Shown here piece by piece: positions 1 to 7,033 of a DNA stretch of 7,403 nt. Location: NCBI GenBank assembly GCA_002383105.1, contig DFXC01000066.1:2360-9762 (forward strand), in the 5' to 3' direction. The stretch's first letter is position 1, and each line of letters starts with the position of its first letter. The position numbers and the translations under genes are program-made. This DNA is from Hyphomicrobiaceae bacterium UBA4118 (GTDB lineage: Bacteria > Pseudomonadota > Alphaproteobacteria > Rhizobiales > Methyloligellaceae). The notes beneath the pieces were generated by a model. That model saw nothing but the letters and a program-made list of their open reading frames with translations, searched no databases and had not been told where the DNA came from.

Positions 1-1
1 T

Positions 2-625
2 GCCAAGCCCGGTGGCGAGCCGGCGAAGCCAGGCGGCGGAACGGCGGCAGGTGGTGAGCCGGCCAAGCCGGGTGGCGAGACGGCGGCAGGCGGCGGTGGA
101 TCGCAGATCGCGGCGCTGCTCGCATCGGCCGATCCGAAACAGGGTGAAGCCGACGCAGCTTTGTGCAAGGTCTGCCACACCTTCGACAAGGGCGGCGCCG
201 TTGTGGTCGGGCCCAATCTGTATGGTGTCGTCGGGCGGAAGATTGCTTCGGTCGAAGGGTTCAACTACACGCCGGCGCTCAAGGCCCATGACGGCGTGTG
301 GACCTACGAGCTTCTCGATACCTGGATCACAAACCCTCAGGCCTTCGCGCCGGGAACGATGATGGCGTTCCCCGGCCTACCGGATGCCAAGAAGCGCGCC
401 AACGTCATCGCGTTCCTGCGCAGCAAGAACGACAATCCGCCGCCCCTGCCGGGCGGCGCGTCGTCCGGTGGGGCGCCGGACAAGGCCGCTGAATCCGCAA
501 CTCCGCCTGCCGCAGCGCCCGAGGCCGCGTCGCCCGCAGCGTCTGCCGCGCCCGCGCCTTCAGCTGAGACACCGGCGCCTGCGGCCGAAACGCCAGCGCC
601 TCCGGCCGAGACCCCGCCCCAATAG
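2..625 (+). CDS. Class I c-type cytochrome (c2/CycM-like), 5'-truncated
   Basis: The open frame enters from the left edge, so the true start and any signal or membrane anchor are not visible; 207 residues remain. It carries a single covalent heme site, CKVCH (fragment residues 55-59, bases 164-178). A PGTMMAFPG motif supplies the axial methionine, probably M121. The spacing from the heme His to this Met is 62 residues, the same as in mitochondrial cytochrome c, and TNPQAFAPGTMMAF resembles the equivalent mitochondrial segment. The heme domain (about residues 36-143) lies between a Gly/Pro/Ala/Lys-rich repeat linker and a roughly 60-residue Ala/Pro-rich tail. The likely role is periplasmic electron transfer between the bc1 complex and a terminal oxidase. 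The linker ahead of the domain fits membrane-anchored CycM-type cytochromes, but this is inference because the N-terminus is missing. An ATG at 161 lies only one codon before the first heme Cys and cannot be the start. Family call is firm; subtype is moderate. Confidence 0.9.
   Translation, partial: AKPGGEPAKPGGGTAAGGEPAKPGGETAAGGGGSQIAALLASADPKQGEADAALCKVCHTFDKGGAVVVGPNLYGVVGRKIASVEGFNYTPALKAHDGVWTYELLDTWITNPQAFAPGTMMAFPGLPDAKKRANVIAFLRSKNDNPPPLPGGASSGGAPDKAAESATPPAAAPEAASPAASAAPAPSAETPAPAAETPAPPAETPPQ
11..88 (+). repeat. 39-bp in-frame tandem repeat in the cytochrome linker
   Basis: Two head-to-tail 39-bp units, 11-49 and 50-88, encode GGEPAKPGGGTAA and GGEPAKPGGETAA. I count 33 of 39 identical bases, with most differences silent. 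The codons just before (AKP, 2-10) match the interior of the unit, so the array may continue upstream of the window. The repeat forms a flexible, lysine-bearing linker ahead of the heme domain. Confidence 0.8.
563..622 (+). repeat. Degenerate 21-bp repeat coding the Ala/Pro tail of the cytochrome
   Basis: The end of the cytochrome gene is built from a seven-residue unit: AETPAPA (563-583), AETPAPP (584-604) and a shortened AETPPQ (605-622), directly followed by the TAG stop. The first two units match at about 16 of 21 bases. The tail is probably disordered, with one Glu per unit. Confidence 0.7.
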
Positions 626-928
626 TCGAGAGGGGCCTTAAGGGACGGGCTTGGTGCTGAGGGGACGAGCCGCGCTCGCTTCTCTGGCCCCTAGCAAAGG
701 GGGCTGCATGCGGCTTAAGCGTGCCCCCGCTCCCGCCCGGATTTTGCCGGAAAATCCAGGCTTATCGCCGCCACAATGGCCGATAATTCATTTGGTGGGC
801 GAAGCTCCCATGCTAAGACGCTCATCGCTTTCGAGGCGCCGCCGCGAGGCTTTGGAGGTCTCGAGCGTTCTCCCGCCGCAAACGAACCCGCTAAAGCAGG
901 CCCACATCCTCAAAGCGCTGGCAGAGCC
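626..928. other. Intergenic region between the cytochrome gene and the yej operon
   Basis: These 303 bases separate the cytochrome stop from the chosen start of the first yejA. I see no convincing gene here. The overlapping frames are short, low in recognisable motifs and differ from the neighbouring proteins. The region contains a perfect 7-bp inverted repeat (739-757), two CTTAAG-centred palindromes (636-643 and 713-720), and an imperfect inverted repeat TCGAG/CTCGA (831-835 with 860-864). There is no GC hairpin followed by a T-run, so I cannot call an intrinsic terminator for the cytochrome gene. A promoter for the yej genes is expected here, but no -35/-10 pair is clear enough to place. 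Confidence 0.6.
739..757. promoter_or_regulatory. Perfect inverted repeat, possible operator or small hairpin
   Basis: GGATTTT (739-745) and AAAATCC (751-757) are exact reverse complements separated by GCCGG. The AT-rich arms stand out in a very GC-rich stretch. The element lies about 170 bases upstream of the first yejA start and 113 bases after the cytochrome stop, so it could be a regulator-binding site or a transcript hairpin. There is no T-tract after it, which argues against a standard intrinsic terminator. Function is inferred only from symmetry and position. Confidence 0.3.
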
Positions 929-2782
929 ATGACCCTTTCCCGCCTCATCCTTGCCGTCCTCCTCGCCTGCCTTCTCCCCGCATCGAGCCACGCCGAGGAC
1001 GCGCCCGTCCATCATCACGCGCTCTCGCTCATCGGCGCCCCGAAATATCCTGCCGACTTCACCCATTTCGACTATGTGAACCCCGACGCGCCCAAGGGCG
1101 GGGTCGTGCGCATGTCCGAAATTGGCAGCTTCGACAGCCTCAACCCGGTGCTCTACAAGGGAGAGGCTGCGGGAGGGCTCGGGCTCGTGTTCGAGAGCCT
1201 GATGGGCGACAGCCTCGATGAGCCCTCGACCTCCTACGGCCTGATCGCCGAATGGGCGTCCTACCCGGCCGACTACTCCTCGGTCACCTTCCATCTCCAC
1301 AAAGAAGCGCACTGGCATGACGGCACGCCGATCACGCCGGAGGACGTCATTTACAGCCTGGAGGTGAACAAGACCGCCAACCCGCGCATGGGGCTTTATT
1401 ACAAGAACGTCTCGCGCGCCGAAGCGACCGGAGACAACGAGGTCACCTTCTATTTCGACGTGAAGAACAATCGCGAGCTTCCCATGATCATGGGTCAGCT
1501 TACCGTGCTGCCGAAGCATTATTGGACGGGGAACGACGCGAGCGGGACCCCGCGCGACCCGATGAAAACGACGCTCGAGCCGCCGCTCGGCTCAGGCCCT
1601 TACCGTATCAAAGAGGTCAAGCCGGGGCGGTCCATCAGCTATGAGCGCGTGGCCGACTATTGGGGCAAGGACCTGCCCTTGAACAAGGGCCAGTGGAATT
1701 ACGACGAGGTCCTATTCGACTATTACCGCGACGAGACGGTCGCCTTCGAGAGCTTCAAGGCTGGCAATCTCGACTATTGGCAGGAGGCGAGCGCCAAGAA
1801 CTGGGCGACGGCTTACGACTTCGCTGCCGTGCGCAACGGCTTCATCAAGCGCCAGGAGGTCGCCATCAAGCGCACGCAGCCGATGCAGTGCTTCGTCCTC
1901 AATTTGCGGCGCCCGCAATTCGCAGACCGCCACGTGCGCCAGGCCTTCAACCTCGCCTTCGATTTCGAGTCGGCCAACAAGAACCTGTTCTACGGCCAGT
2001 ATGCGCGCGTCGGCAGCTACTTCCAGAACAGCGAGCTTGCAGCTCCCGCCTCGCCGCCGCAGGGCCGCGAGCTCGAGATCCTGAACGAGGTGAAGGACGG
2101 GGCGCCCCCTGAGGTATTCACCGACATCCACGCCAATCCGGTGAACAACACCCCGGACGACATGCGCAGCAATTTGCGCAAGGCCGTCGAGCTCCTCAAG
2201 GCGGCGGGCTGGGAGATCAAGGACGGCGTCCTCACCAATACGAAGACCGGGCAGCAGATGAAGGTCGAGTTCCTGCTCGTCTCGCCCTTGTTCGAGCGGA
2301 TCGTGCAGCCTTATTTGCGCAATCTCGAAAAGCTCGGCATCAAGGGTACCATTCGCATGGTGGACTCGGCGCAATATGCGCAGCGCCTCAACGTTTTCGA
2401 CTACGACGTCGTGGTGGCGAATTTCGCCCAGTCCGATTCACCCGGCAACGAGCAGCGCGATTTCTGGGGCTCCGAGGCCGCCGGCCGGGAAGGCAGCCAG
2501 AACCAGATCGGCGTGAAGGACCCGGCAATCGACAAGCTCATCGACCACGTGATCTTCGCCAAGGACCGGGCCGAGCTGGTCGCCGCCACGCACGCGCTCG
2601 ACCGCGTGCTGCAGTGGAACGAGCTCGTGGTGCCGCAATGGTTTTCGCCCAATGTGCGCATCGCCTATTGGGACCGCTACGGCCAGCCGAAGGTGCTGCC
2701 CGGGCTGACGCCCGGCTTCCTGCAGGTGTGGTGGTTCGATGAGAAGCTGGCCGAGCGGTTGCCGGGGCCGTCGAAGCTCTGA
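929..2782 (+). CDS. yejA: YejA-like periplasmic oligopeptide-binding protein (first copy)
   Basis: This is a 617-residue solute-binding protein of the SBP family 5 (DppA/OppA type, YejA branch), close to the roughly 600 residues of E. coli YejA. Residues 1-22 are a Sec signal peptide (short R-containing start, hydrophobic core, cleavage likely after SHA). The mature protein shows the YejA hallmark YPADFTHFDY...NPDAPKGG (residues 40-58), [10 protein letters not shown] (216-225), DYWGKDLPLN, and a C-terminal VWWFDE (600-605). It should bind peptides in the periplasm and hand them to YejB/YejE. The start at 929 is chosen because it opens directly into the signal peptide. An in-frame ATG at 776 would add 51 non-hydrophobic residues ahead of it and hide the signal. 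The ribosome site is weak (GCAGAG just upstream). A Cys at residue 14 (LLAC) resembles a lipobox but sits inside the hydrophobic core. The stop overlaps the next start (TGATG). Exact ligand is unknown; microcin C-like and antimicrobial peptides are known substrates in relatives. Confidence 0.93.
   Translation: MTLSRLILAVLLACLLPASSHAEDAPVHHHALSLIGAPKYPADFTHFDYVNPDAPKGGVVRMSEIGSFDSLNPVLYKGEAAGGLGLVFESLMGDSLDEPSTSYGLIAEWASYPADYSSVTFHLHKEAHWHDGTPITPEDVIYSLEVNKTANPRMGLYYKNVSRAEATGDNEVTFYFDVKNNRELPMIMGQLTVLPKHYWTGNDASGTPRDPMKTTLEPPLGSGPYRIKEVKPGRSISYERVADYWGKDLPLNKGQWNYDEVLFDYYRDETVAFESFKAGNLDYWQEASAKNWATAYDFAAVRNGFIKRQEVAIKRTQPMQCFVLNLRRPQFADRHVRQAFNLAFDFESANKNLFYGQYARVGSYFQNSELAAPASPPQGRELEILNEVKDGAPPEVFTDIHANPVNNTPDDMRSNLRKAVELLKAAGWEIKDGVLTNTKTGQQMKVEFLLVSPLFERIVQPYLRNLEKLGIKGTIRMVDSAQYAQRLNVFDYDVVVANFAQSDSPGNEQRDFWGSEAAGREGSQNQIGVKDPAIDKLIDHVIFAKDRAELVAATHALDRVLQWNELVVPQWFSPNVRIAYWDRYGQPKVLPGLTPGFLQVWWFDEKLAERLPGPSKL
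1950..1970 (+). repeat. 21-bp block identical between the two yejA genes (copy 1)
   Basis: Bases 1950-1970 are identical to 3803-3823, in the same orientation and at the equivalent place in the paralogous gene. They encode the shared LAFDFE segment. The flanking bases differ on both sides. Strong conservation of a protein motif may explain it, but identity at every third codon position is more than the surroundings show. Confidence 0.7.
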
Positions 2783-2784
2783 TG
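2780..2784 (+). promoter_or_regulatory. TGATG stop-start overlap between the two yejA genes
   Basis: The TGA stop of the first yejA (2780-2782) shares its last base with the ATG of the second (2782-2784). The upstream bases offer no strong Shine-Dalgarno sequence, so translation of the second copy is probably coupled to the first by re-initiation. Coupling is inferred from geometry. Confidence 0.6.
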
Positions 2785-4749
2785 GGACGCGAGCACGGGC
2801 CATGGCGATCGATCGGCTGCGGCGCGCTCCTCGTTCTTGCCCTGGTTACGGCGCCGGCTGCCGCCTCTGAGCGCAAGCACGGGCTCTCTGCCTTCGGCGA
2901 CCTCGCCTACCCGGCCGACTTTTCTCATTTCAATTACGCGAACCCGGACGCGCCGAAGGGCGGCACCTTCGCGCTGGTCGGCTGGGGCGGCGTGGCGACC
3001 TTCAACAGCCTCAACAACTACATTCTCAAGGGCGACGCAGCCCAAGGGCTCGAGCTCCTGTTCGATTCGCTGATGACGCCTGCGGCGGACGAGGCCGACG
3101 CCGTCTATGGGCTGGTGGCGGAAAGCGCCGAGGTCGCCGACGACCGCATGTCGGTCACCTTCCATCTTCGGCCCGAGGCGCGATTTGCCGACGGAAGCAA
3201 GCTCACCGCCGACGACGTGGTGTTCTCTTTCGATGCGCTCAAAAACAAGGGCCACCCGCTCTACCACCAGATGCTGCAGGACGTGGTCACGGCCGAGGCG
3301 CTCGACCCGGAGACAGTGCGCTATAGCTTCAAGGGCGATCAAGTTCGCGATCTGCCGCTCACCGTCGCTGGCCTTCCCATCTTCTCTAAGACCTATTATG
3401 CGAGCCGGGCTTTCGACGAGACGACGCTCGACCCGCCGCTCGGTTCAGGCCCCTATTTGGTCGACGACGTGGCGCAAGGGCGCACCATCGTCTATCGCCG
3501 CGACCCCAACTATTGGGCCAAGGACCTGCCGGTAAACCGCGGGCGGTTCAACTTCGACAAGATCCGCTTCGAATATTTCCGCGACCGCACCGCCGGCATG
3601 GAGGCGTTCAAGGCCGGGACTTATGATTTCCGCGAGGAGTTCACCTCAAAGGTGTGGGCGATGGAGTACGACTTCCCCGCAATCCGCGACGGCCGGGTGA
3701 AGAAGGAGGTGCTCCCCGACGAGACGCCTTCGGGCACGCAAGGCTTCTTCCTCAATACGCGGCGGGAGCCGCTCAAGGACCCGCGCGTGCGCAAGGCGCT
3801 CGACCTCGCCTTCGATTTCGAGTGGACCAATCGCAACGTCTTCTACGGGCTCTATGACCGCACCGAGAGTTTCTTCGAGAACTCGCCGATGAAGGCGACA
3901 GGCGAGCCTTCGCAGGCCGAGCGGACGCTGCTTGCAGGTCTCGGCGCCCCGGTTTCGGACGAGGCCCTTGGATCCGCTTATCTTCCGGCTAAGAGCGACG
4001 GCTCAGGCCAAGACCGTAAGCTGCTGCAAGAGGCCGGCAAGCTCCTCGATGAAGCGGGCTGGACCATCAAGAATGGGGTCCGCGTCAATGCCAAGGGCGA
4101 GCCCCTAAAGCTCGAGATCCTGAGCTTCGAGCCTGCCTTCGAGCGGCTGACCGCTCCTTACGTGAAAAACCTCAAGCTGCTTGGGATCGACGCCAAGATT
4201 CGCATGGTCGACGCCGCGCAATATCAGCAGCGCCTCAAGGACTTCGACTTCGACATCACCACCGAGCGCTACTCCATGCGCAACACGCCGGGTGTCGAGC
4301 TCAGGAGCTATTTCAGCTCGGCCGCGGCGGCGATGGACGGCTCGCTCAATCTCGCCGGCATCTCAGACGCCGCCGTCGACGCTTTGGTCGAGGGGGTCAT
4401 CGCCGCCAAGAGCCGCGAGGAGCTCAACACGGCCGCCCGTGCGCTCGACCGGGTGCTCAGGGCCGGCCATTATTGGGTGCCGCACTGGTACAAAGCCTCC
4501 AACACCATCGCCTATTGGGACAAGTTCTCGCGGCCTGCGACCAAGCCGCGCTTCGACCGCGGTATCCTCGATACGTGGTGGTATGACGAGGCCAAAGCTG
4601 CAAAACTGGCGTCAAACGCAGCGACTGGTGCTAATGCTCCGGCTCATTCCAGCTCGCGGCGCCCGCTTCTGATCATCGCCGCCCTGATCGGGCTCGTGCT
4701 GGCGGGTTTCTTTGTCCTGCGATTGAGAAGGCCGACGCGACCGCAATGA
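2782..4749 (+). CDS. yejA: YejA-like peptide-binding protein with C-terminal membrane anchor (second copy)
   Basis: This 655-residue protein is a full-length paralogue of the preceding gene and belongs to the same SBP family 5. A signal peptide spans about residues 1-28 (hydrophobic core 11-24, cleavage likely after APAAA). The family motifs [10 protein letters not shown]...NPDAPKGG (43-61), [10 protein letters not shown] (216-225), [10 protein letters not shown] and WWYDE are all present. Unlike the first copy, it does not end after the WWYDE segment. A roughly 25-residue Ala/Ser-rich linker follows, then a strongly hydrophobic helix (about 628-646, [19 protein letters not shown]) and a basic end, RLRRPTRPQ. 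Basic residues on the short inner tail fit a periplasmic domain tethered by a C-terminal helix. This suggests a binding protein held near its permease rather than a free one. The start overlaps the previous stop, and the stop overlaps the yejB start by four bases (ATGA). No alternative in-frame start near the signal peptide is better. Ligand difference from the first copy cannot be read from sequence. Confidence 0.93.
   Translation: MGREHGPWRSIGCGALLVLALVTAPAAASERKHGLSAFGDLAYPADFSHFNYANPDAPKGGTFALVGWGGVATFNSLNNYILKGDAAQGLELLFDSLMTPAADEADAVYGLVAESAEVADDRMSVTFHLRPEARFADGSKLTADDVVFSFDALKNKGHPLYHQMLQDVVTAEALDPETVRYSFKGDQVRDLPLTVAGLPIFSKTYYASRAFDETTLDPPLGSGPYLVDDVAQGRTIVYRRDPNYWAKDLPVNRGRFNFDKIRFEYFRDRTAGMEAFKAGTYDFREEFTSKVWAMEYDFPAIRDGRVKKEVLPDETPSGTQGFFLNTRREPLKDPRVRKALDLAFDFEWTNRNVFYGLYDRTESFFENSPMKATGEPSQAERTLLAGLGAPVSDEALGSAYLPAKSDGSGQDRKLLQEAGKLLDEAGWTIKNGVRVNAKGEPLKLEILSFEPAFERLTAPYVKNLKLLGIDAKIRMVDAAQYQQRLKDFDFDITTERYSMRNTPGVELRSYFSSAAAAMDGSLNLAGISDAAVDALVEGVIAAKSREELNTAARALDRVLRAGHYWVPHWYKASNTIAYWDKFSRPATKPRFDRGILDTWWYDEAKAAKLASNAATGANAPAHSSSRRPLLIIAALIGLVLAGFFVLRLRRPTRPQ
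3803..3823 (+). repeat. 21-bp block identical between the two yejA genes (copy 2)
   Basis: This is the second copy of the block at 1950-1970, lying 1853 bases downstream in the second yejA. Homologous exchange between the two sites would delete 1853 bases and fuse the genes; 1853 is not a multiple of three only because the genes are in different frames, so the fused gene would remain in frame. Confidence 0.7.
4746..4749 (+). promoter_or_regulatory. ATGA overlap between the second yejA and yejB
   Basis: The yejB start ATG (4746-4748) overlaps the TGA stop (4747-4749) of the second yejA. This is the classic four-base arrangement for translational coupling and supports a single transcript for binding proteins and permease. 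Function is inferred. Confidence 0.65.
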
Positions 4750-5858
4750 CCGCCTATATTCTACGCCGCATCCTGCTCATCATCCCGACCATGCTCGGCA
4801 TCATGCTGGTGACCTTCGTCATCGTGCAGTTCGCGCCGGGCGGGCCGGTCGAGCGCCTGATCGCCCAGCTCACGGGGACCGACCCCGGCGCCACCGCCCA
4901 GTTCAGCGGCGGAGGCGGAGATTTCACGGGGCGCCCAGGTCAAGGCGGCATTCCGGGGGACGTGTCGGCGCCGTCCAAATATCGCGGCGCGCAAGGGTTG
5001 GACCCCGAATTCATCAAAAGCCTCGAGAAGCAGTTCGGCTTCGACAAGCCGGCTTATGAGCGCTTCGGCATGATGCTGTGGAACTATCTCCGCTTCGATT
5101 TCGGCGAGAGCTATTTCCGCGACACGAGCGTGCTCCACCTGATCGCCGAGAAAATGCCGGTGTCGATCTCGCTCGGGCTGTGGATGACGCTCCTCTCCTA
5201 CGCCATCTCGATCCCGCTCGGCATTCGCAAGGCGGTAACGGAGGGGTCGCGCTTCGATGTGTGGACGAGCACGGTCATCGTCATCGGCTATGCCATTCCG
5301 GGCTTTCTCATCGCGGTATTCCTGATCGTGCTGCTCGCGGGCGGGTCCTTCGTGCAGATCTTCCCGTTGCGCGGGCTCATCTCTGAGAATTGGCACGAGC
5401 TCCCCTGGTATTCGAAGATCCTCGACTATTTCTGGCACCTCGTGCTGCCGATGATCGCCATGACGCTGTCGGCCTTCGCTACCACCACCTTCCTCACCAA
5501 GAACTCGTTCCTCGAGGAGATCAGGAAGCAATATGTGACGACGGCGCGGGCCAAGGGGCTCACTGAGCACCAGGTGCTTTACGGGCACGTGTTCCGCAAC
5601 GCCATGCTGATCGTCATCGCCGGTTTCCCCGGCGCCTTCATCGGCGCCTTCTTCGCGGGCTCGCTGCTGATCGAGACGATCTTTACCCTCGATGGGCTCG
5701 GGCTGCTCGGCTTCGAATCGGTGGTGAACCGCGACTATCCCGTGGTGTTCGCCACCGTCTACATCTTCTCGCTGCTCGGCCTCGTCATCAATCTCATCTC
5801 CGACCTCACCTATACCTGGGTCGATCCGCGCATCGATTTCGAGACGCGCGAGGTCTAG
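4746..5858 (+). CDS. yejB: YejB, inner-membrane permease of a peptide ABC importer
   Basis: At 370 residues it matches the size of E. coli YejB (about 364) and follows its sequence closely from memory. The N-terminus [17 protein letters not shown] leads into helix 1 (about 9-29), followed by QFAPGGPVE. Next comes a Gly-rich periplasmic stretch (about 44-85) and [18 protein letters not shown]. Further helices lie near 139-160, 175-198, 231-250, 287-312 and 334-356. The cytoplasmic EAA-type loop that contacts the ATPase is TTARAKGL...HVFRNAM (about 265-287), and the protein ends [11 protein letters not shown]. It should pair with YejE to form the channel for peptides delivered by the YejA proteins. 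The ATG overlaps the previous stop, and AGAAGG (4726-4731) is a somewhat distant ribosome site, so coupling to the upstream gene is likely. The ATPase partner is not encoded in this window. Confidence 0.95.
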   Translation: MTAYILRRILLIIPTMLGIMLVTFVIVQFAPGGPVERLIAQLTGTDPGATAQFSGGGGDFTGRPGQGGIPGDVSAPSKYRGAQGLDPEFIKSLEKQFGFDKPAYERFGMMLWNYLRFDFGESYFRDTSVLHLIAEKMPVSISLGLWMTLLSYAISIPLGIRKAVTEGSRFDVWTSTVIVIGYAIPGFLIAVFLIVLLAGGSFVQIFPLRGLISENWHELPWYSKILDYFWHLVLPMIAMTLSAFATTTFLTKNSFLEEIRKQYVTTARAKGLTEHQVLYGHVFRNAMLIVIAGFPGAFIGAFFAGSLLIETIFTLDGLGLLGFESVVNRDYPVVFATVYIFSLLGLVINLISDLTYTWVDPRIDFETREV

Positions 5859-5863
5859 CCCCC

Positions 5864-7027
5864 ATGGATGCGCCGACCGACACCGCCATCGTCGAGGAGG
5901 CTACAGCACAGGGCCTGCCGCGGCCGAGGCCTTGGCTCTCGGTGTTGCAGCGGCGGCGCTGGGACGCATTCAAGGCCAATCGGCGCGGCTATTGGTCGTT
6001 GTGGATCTTTCTCGCCCTGTTCGGCATCAGCCTGTTCGCCGAGTTCGTCGCCAACGACAAGCCGATCCTCGTCCAGTACAAGGGCGAGTACTACATGCCG
6101 ATCTTCAGGTCCTATCCGGAGACGGCGTTCGGCGGCATTTTCGAGACCGAAGCCGACTATCGCGATCCCGCCGTCAAGGGAATGATGGAAGATGGCGGCG
6201 GGTGGATGCTTTGGCCCCCCATCCGCTTCTCCTACAACACCCAGAACAAGAATCCGCCCATGGCCTTTCCGGTCAAGCCGACCTGGCTCCTCACCGACGA
6301 GGATTGCAAGCTTGCGGTGGAACGCGGCTTCCACCCTTGCGACGCCGACCTCGAATGGAATTGGCTCGGGACCGACGACCAGGGCCGCGACGTCATCGCC
6401 CGCATCATCTACGGCTTTCGCCTCTCGGTGCTGTTCGGCCTCGTTTTGACGCTGTTTTCCTCGATGATCGGGGTCGCCGCCGGCGCGGTGCAGGGCTATT
6501 TCGGCGGCTGGACCGACCTCCTGTTCCAGCGCTTCATCGAGATCTGGACGAGCGTGCCGCAGCTCTATCTGCTGATCATCGTGGCCGCCGTGATCGAGCC
6601 GAATTTCTGGATCCTGCTCGGCATCCTGCTCGCCTTCTCGTGGGTCGCGCTGGTCGGCGTGGTGCGCGCCGAGTTCCTGCGCGCCCGCAATTTCGAGTAC
6701 ATCACTGCGGCGCGCGCGCTGGGCCTCTCCAATGTCAGGATCATCTTCAAGCATCTCCTGCCCAACGCCATGGTGGCGACGCTCACCTTCATGCCGTTCA
6801 TCTTGAACGGCTCGATCACCACCCTTACCTCATTGGACTTCCTAGGGTTTGGGCTACCGCCGGGGTCGCCCTCGCTCGGCGAGCTGCTGGCGCAAGGGAA
6901 GGACAATCTACAGGCGCCTTGGCTGGGCTTGACCGCCTTCTTCGTCATCGCCGCGATGCTGAGCCTTCTTATCTTCGTGGGCGAAGCGGTGCGCGACGCG
7001 CTCGACCCGCGCAAGAGCCTGGTGTGA
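5864..7027 (+). CDS. yejE: YejE, second inner-membrane permease of the peptide ABC importer
   Basis: This 387-residue protein is the partner permease of YejB. It shares long near-identical stretches with E. coli YejE as I recall it (341 residues): NRRGYWSLWIF at helix 1 (39-49), NWLGTDDQGRDV (166-177), VGVVRAEFLRARNF, and the EAA-type loop ITAARALGLS...HLLPNAM (280-303). SITTLTSLDFLGFGLP and the end GEAVRDALDP also match. It is longer than the E. coli protein for two reasons: about 20 extra N-terminal residues rich in Thr/Ala/Pro, and a roughly 25-residue periplasmic insert around 141-164 with two cysteines (C148, C159). The ATG at 5864 lies five bases after the yejB stop, with GAGG at 5850-5853 as a plausible ribosome site. 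An ATG at 5868 is out of frame. The protein should sit in the inner membrane and bind a YejF-type ATPase through the EAA loop. Confidence 0.95.
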   Translation: MDAPTDTAIVEEATAQGLPRPRPWLSVLQRRRWDAFKANRRGYWSLWIFLALFGISLFAEFVANDKPILVQYKGEYYMPIFRSYPETAFGGIFETEADYRDPAVKGMMEDGGGWMLWPPIRFSYNTQNKNPPMAFPVKPTWLLTDEDCKLAVERGFHPCDADLEWNWLGTDDQGRDVIARIIYGFRLSVLFGLVLTLFSSMIGVAAGAVQGYFGGWTDLLFQRFIEIWTSVPQLYLLIIVAAVIEPNFWILLGILLAFSWVALVGVVRAEFLRARNFEYITAARALGLSNVRIIFKHLLPNAMVATLTFMPFILNGSITTLTSLDFLGFGLPPGSPSLGELLAQGKDNLQAPWLGLTAFFVIAAMLSLLIFVGEAVRDALDPRKSLV

Positions 7028-7033
7028 GACAAG

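Noticed and set aside
631..692. AGGGGCC/GGCCCCT pair as a terminator of the cytochrome gene
   Set aside because: The arms (631-637 and 686-692) are separated by 48 bases and no T-tract follows, so an intrinsic terminator is not supported.
651..932. Possible small gene in the intergenic region (93 codons, + strand)
   Set aside because: No ribosome site, domain or membrane segment is visible, and it ends just inside the chosen yejA start. It looks like chance open sequence.
929..970. Lipoprotein signal (LLAC) in the first YejA
   Set aside because: The Cys at residue 14 would leave only a very short hydrophobic core, the -2 Leu is atypical for a lipobox, and a good SHA cleavage site follows at residue 22.
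788..1519. Long open frame on the minus strand over the start of the first yejA
   Set aside because: It lies opposite a clear signal peptide and conserved SBP family 5 sequence. The translation has no recognisable domain, and such antisense frames are expected in GC-rich DNA.
4761..5588. 275-codon open frame on the minus strand opposite yejB
   Set aside because: It mirrors the hydrophobic helices of YejB as Arg/Asp/His-rich sequence and has no independent support.
5855..6754. 299-codon open frame on the minus strand opposite yejE
   Set aside because: The product is rich in charged residues, as expected for the antisense of a membrane protein gene, and shows no family motif. The + strand encodes an unmistakable YejE.
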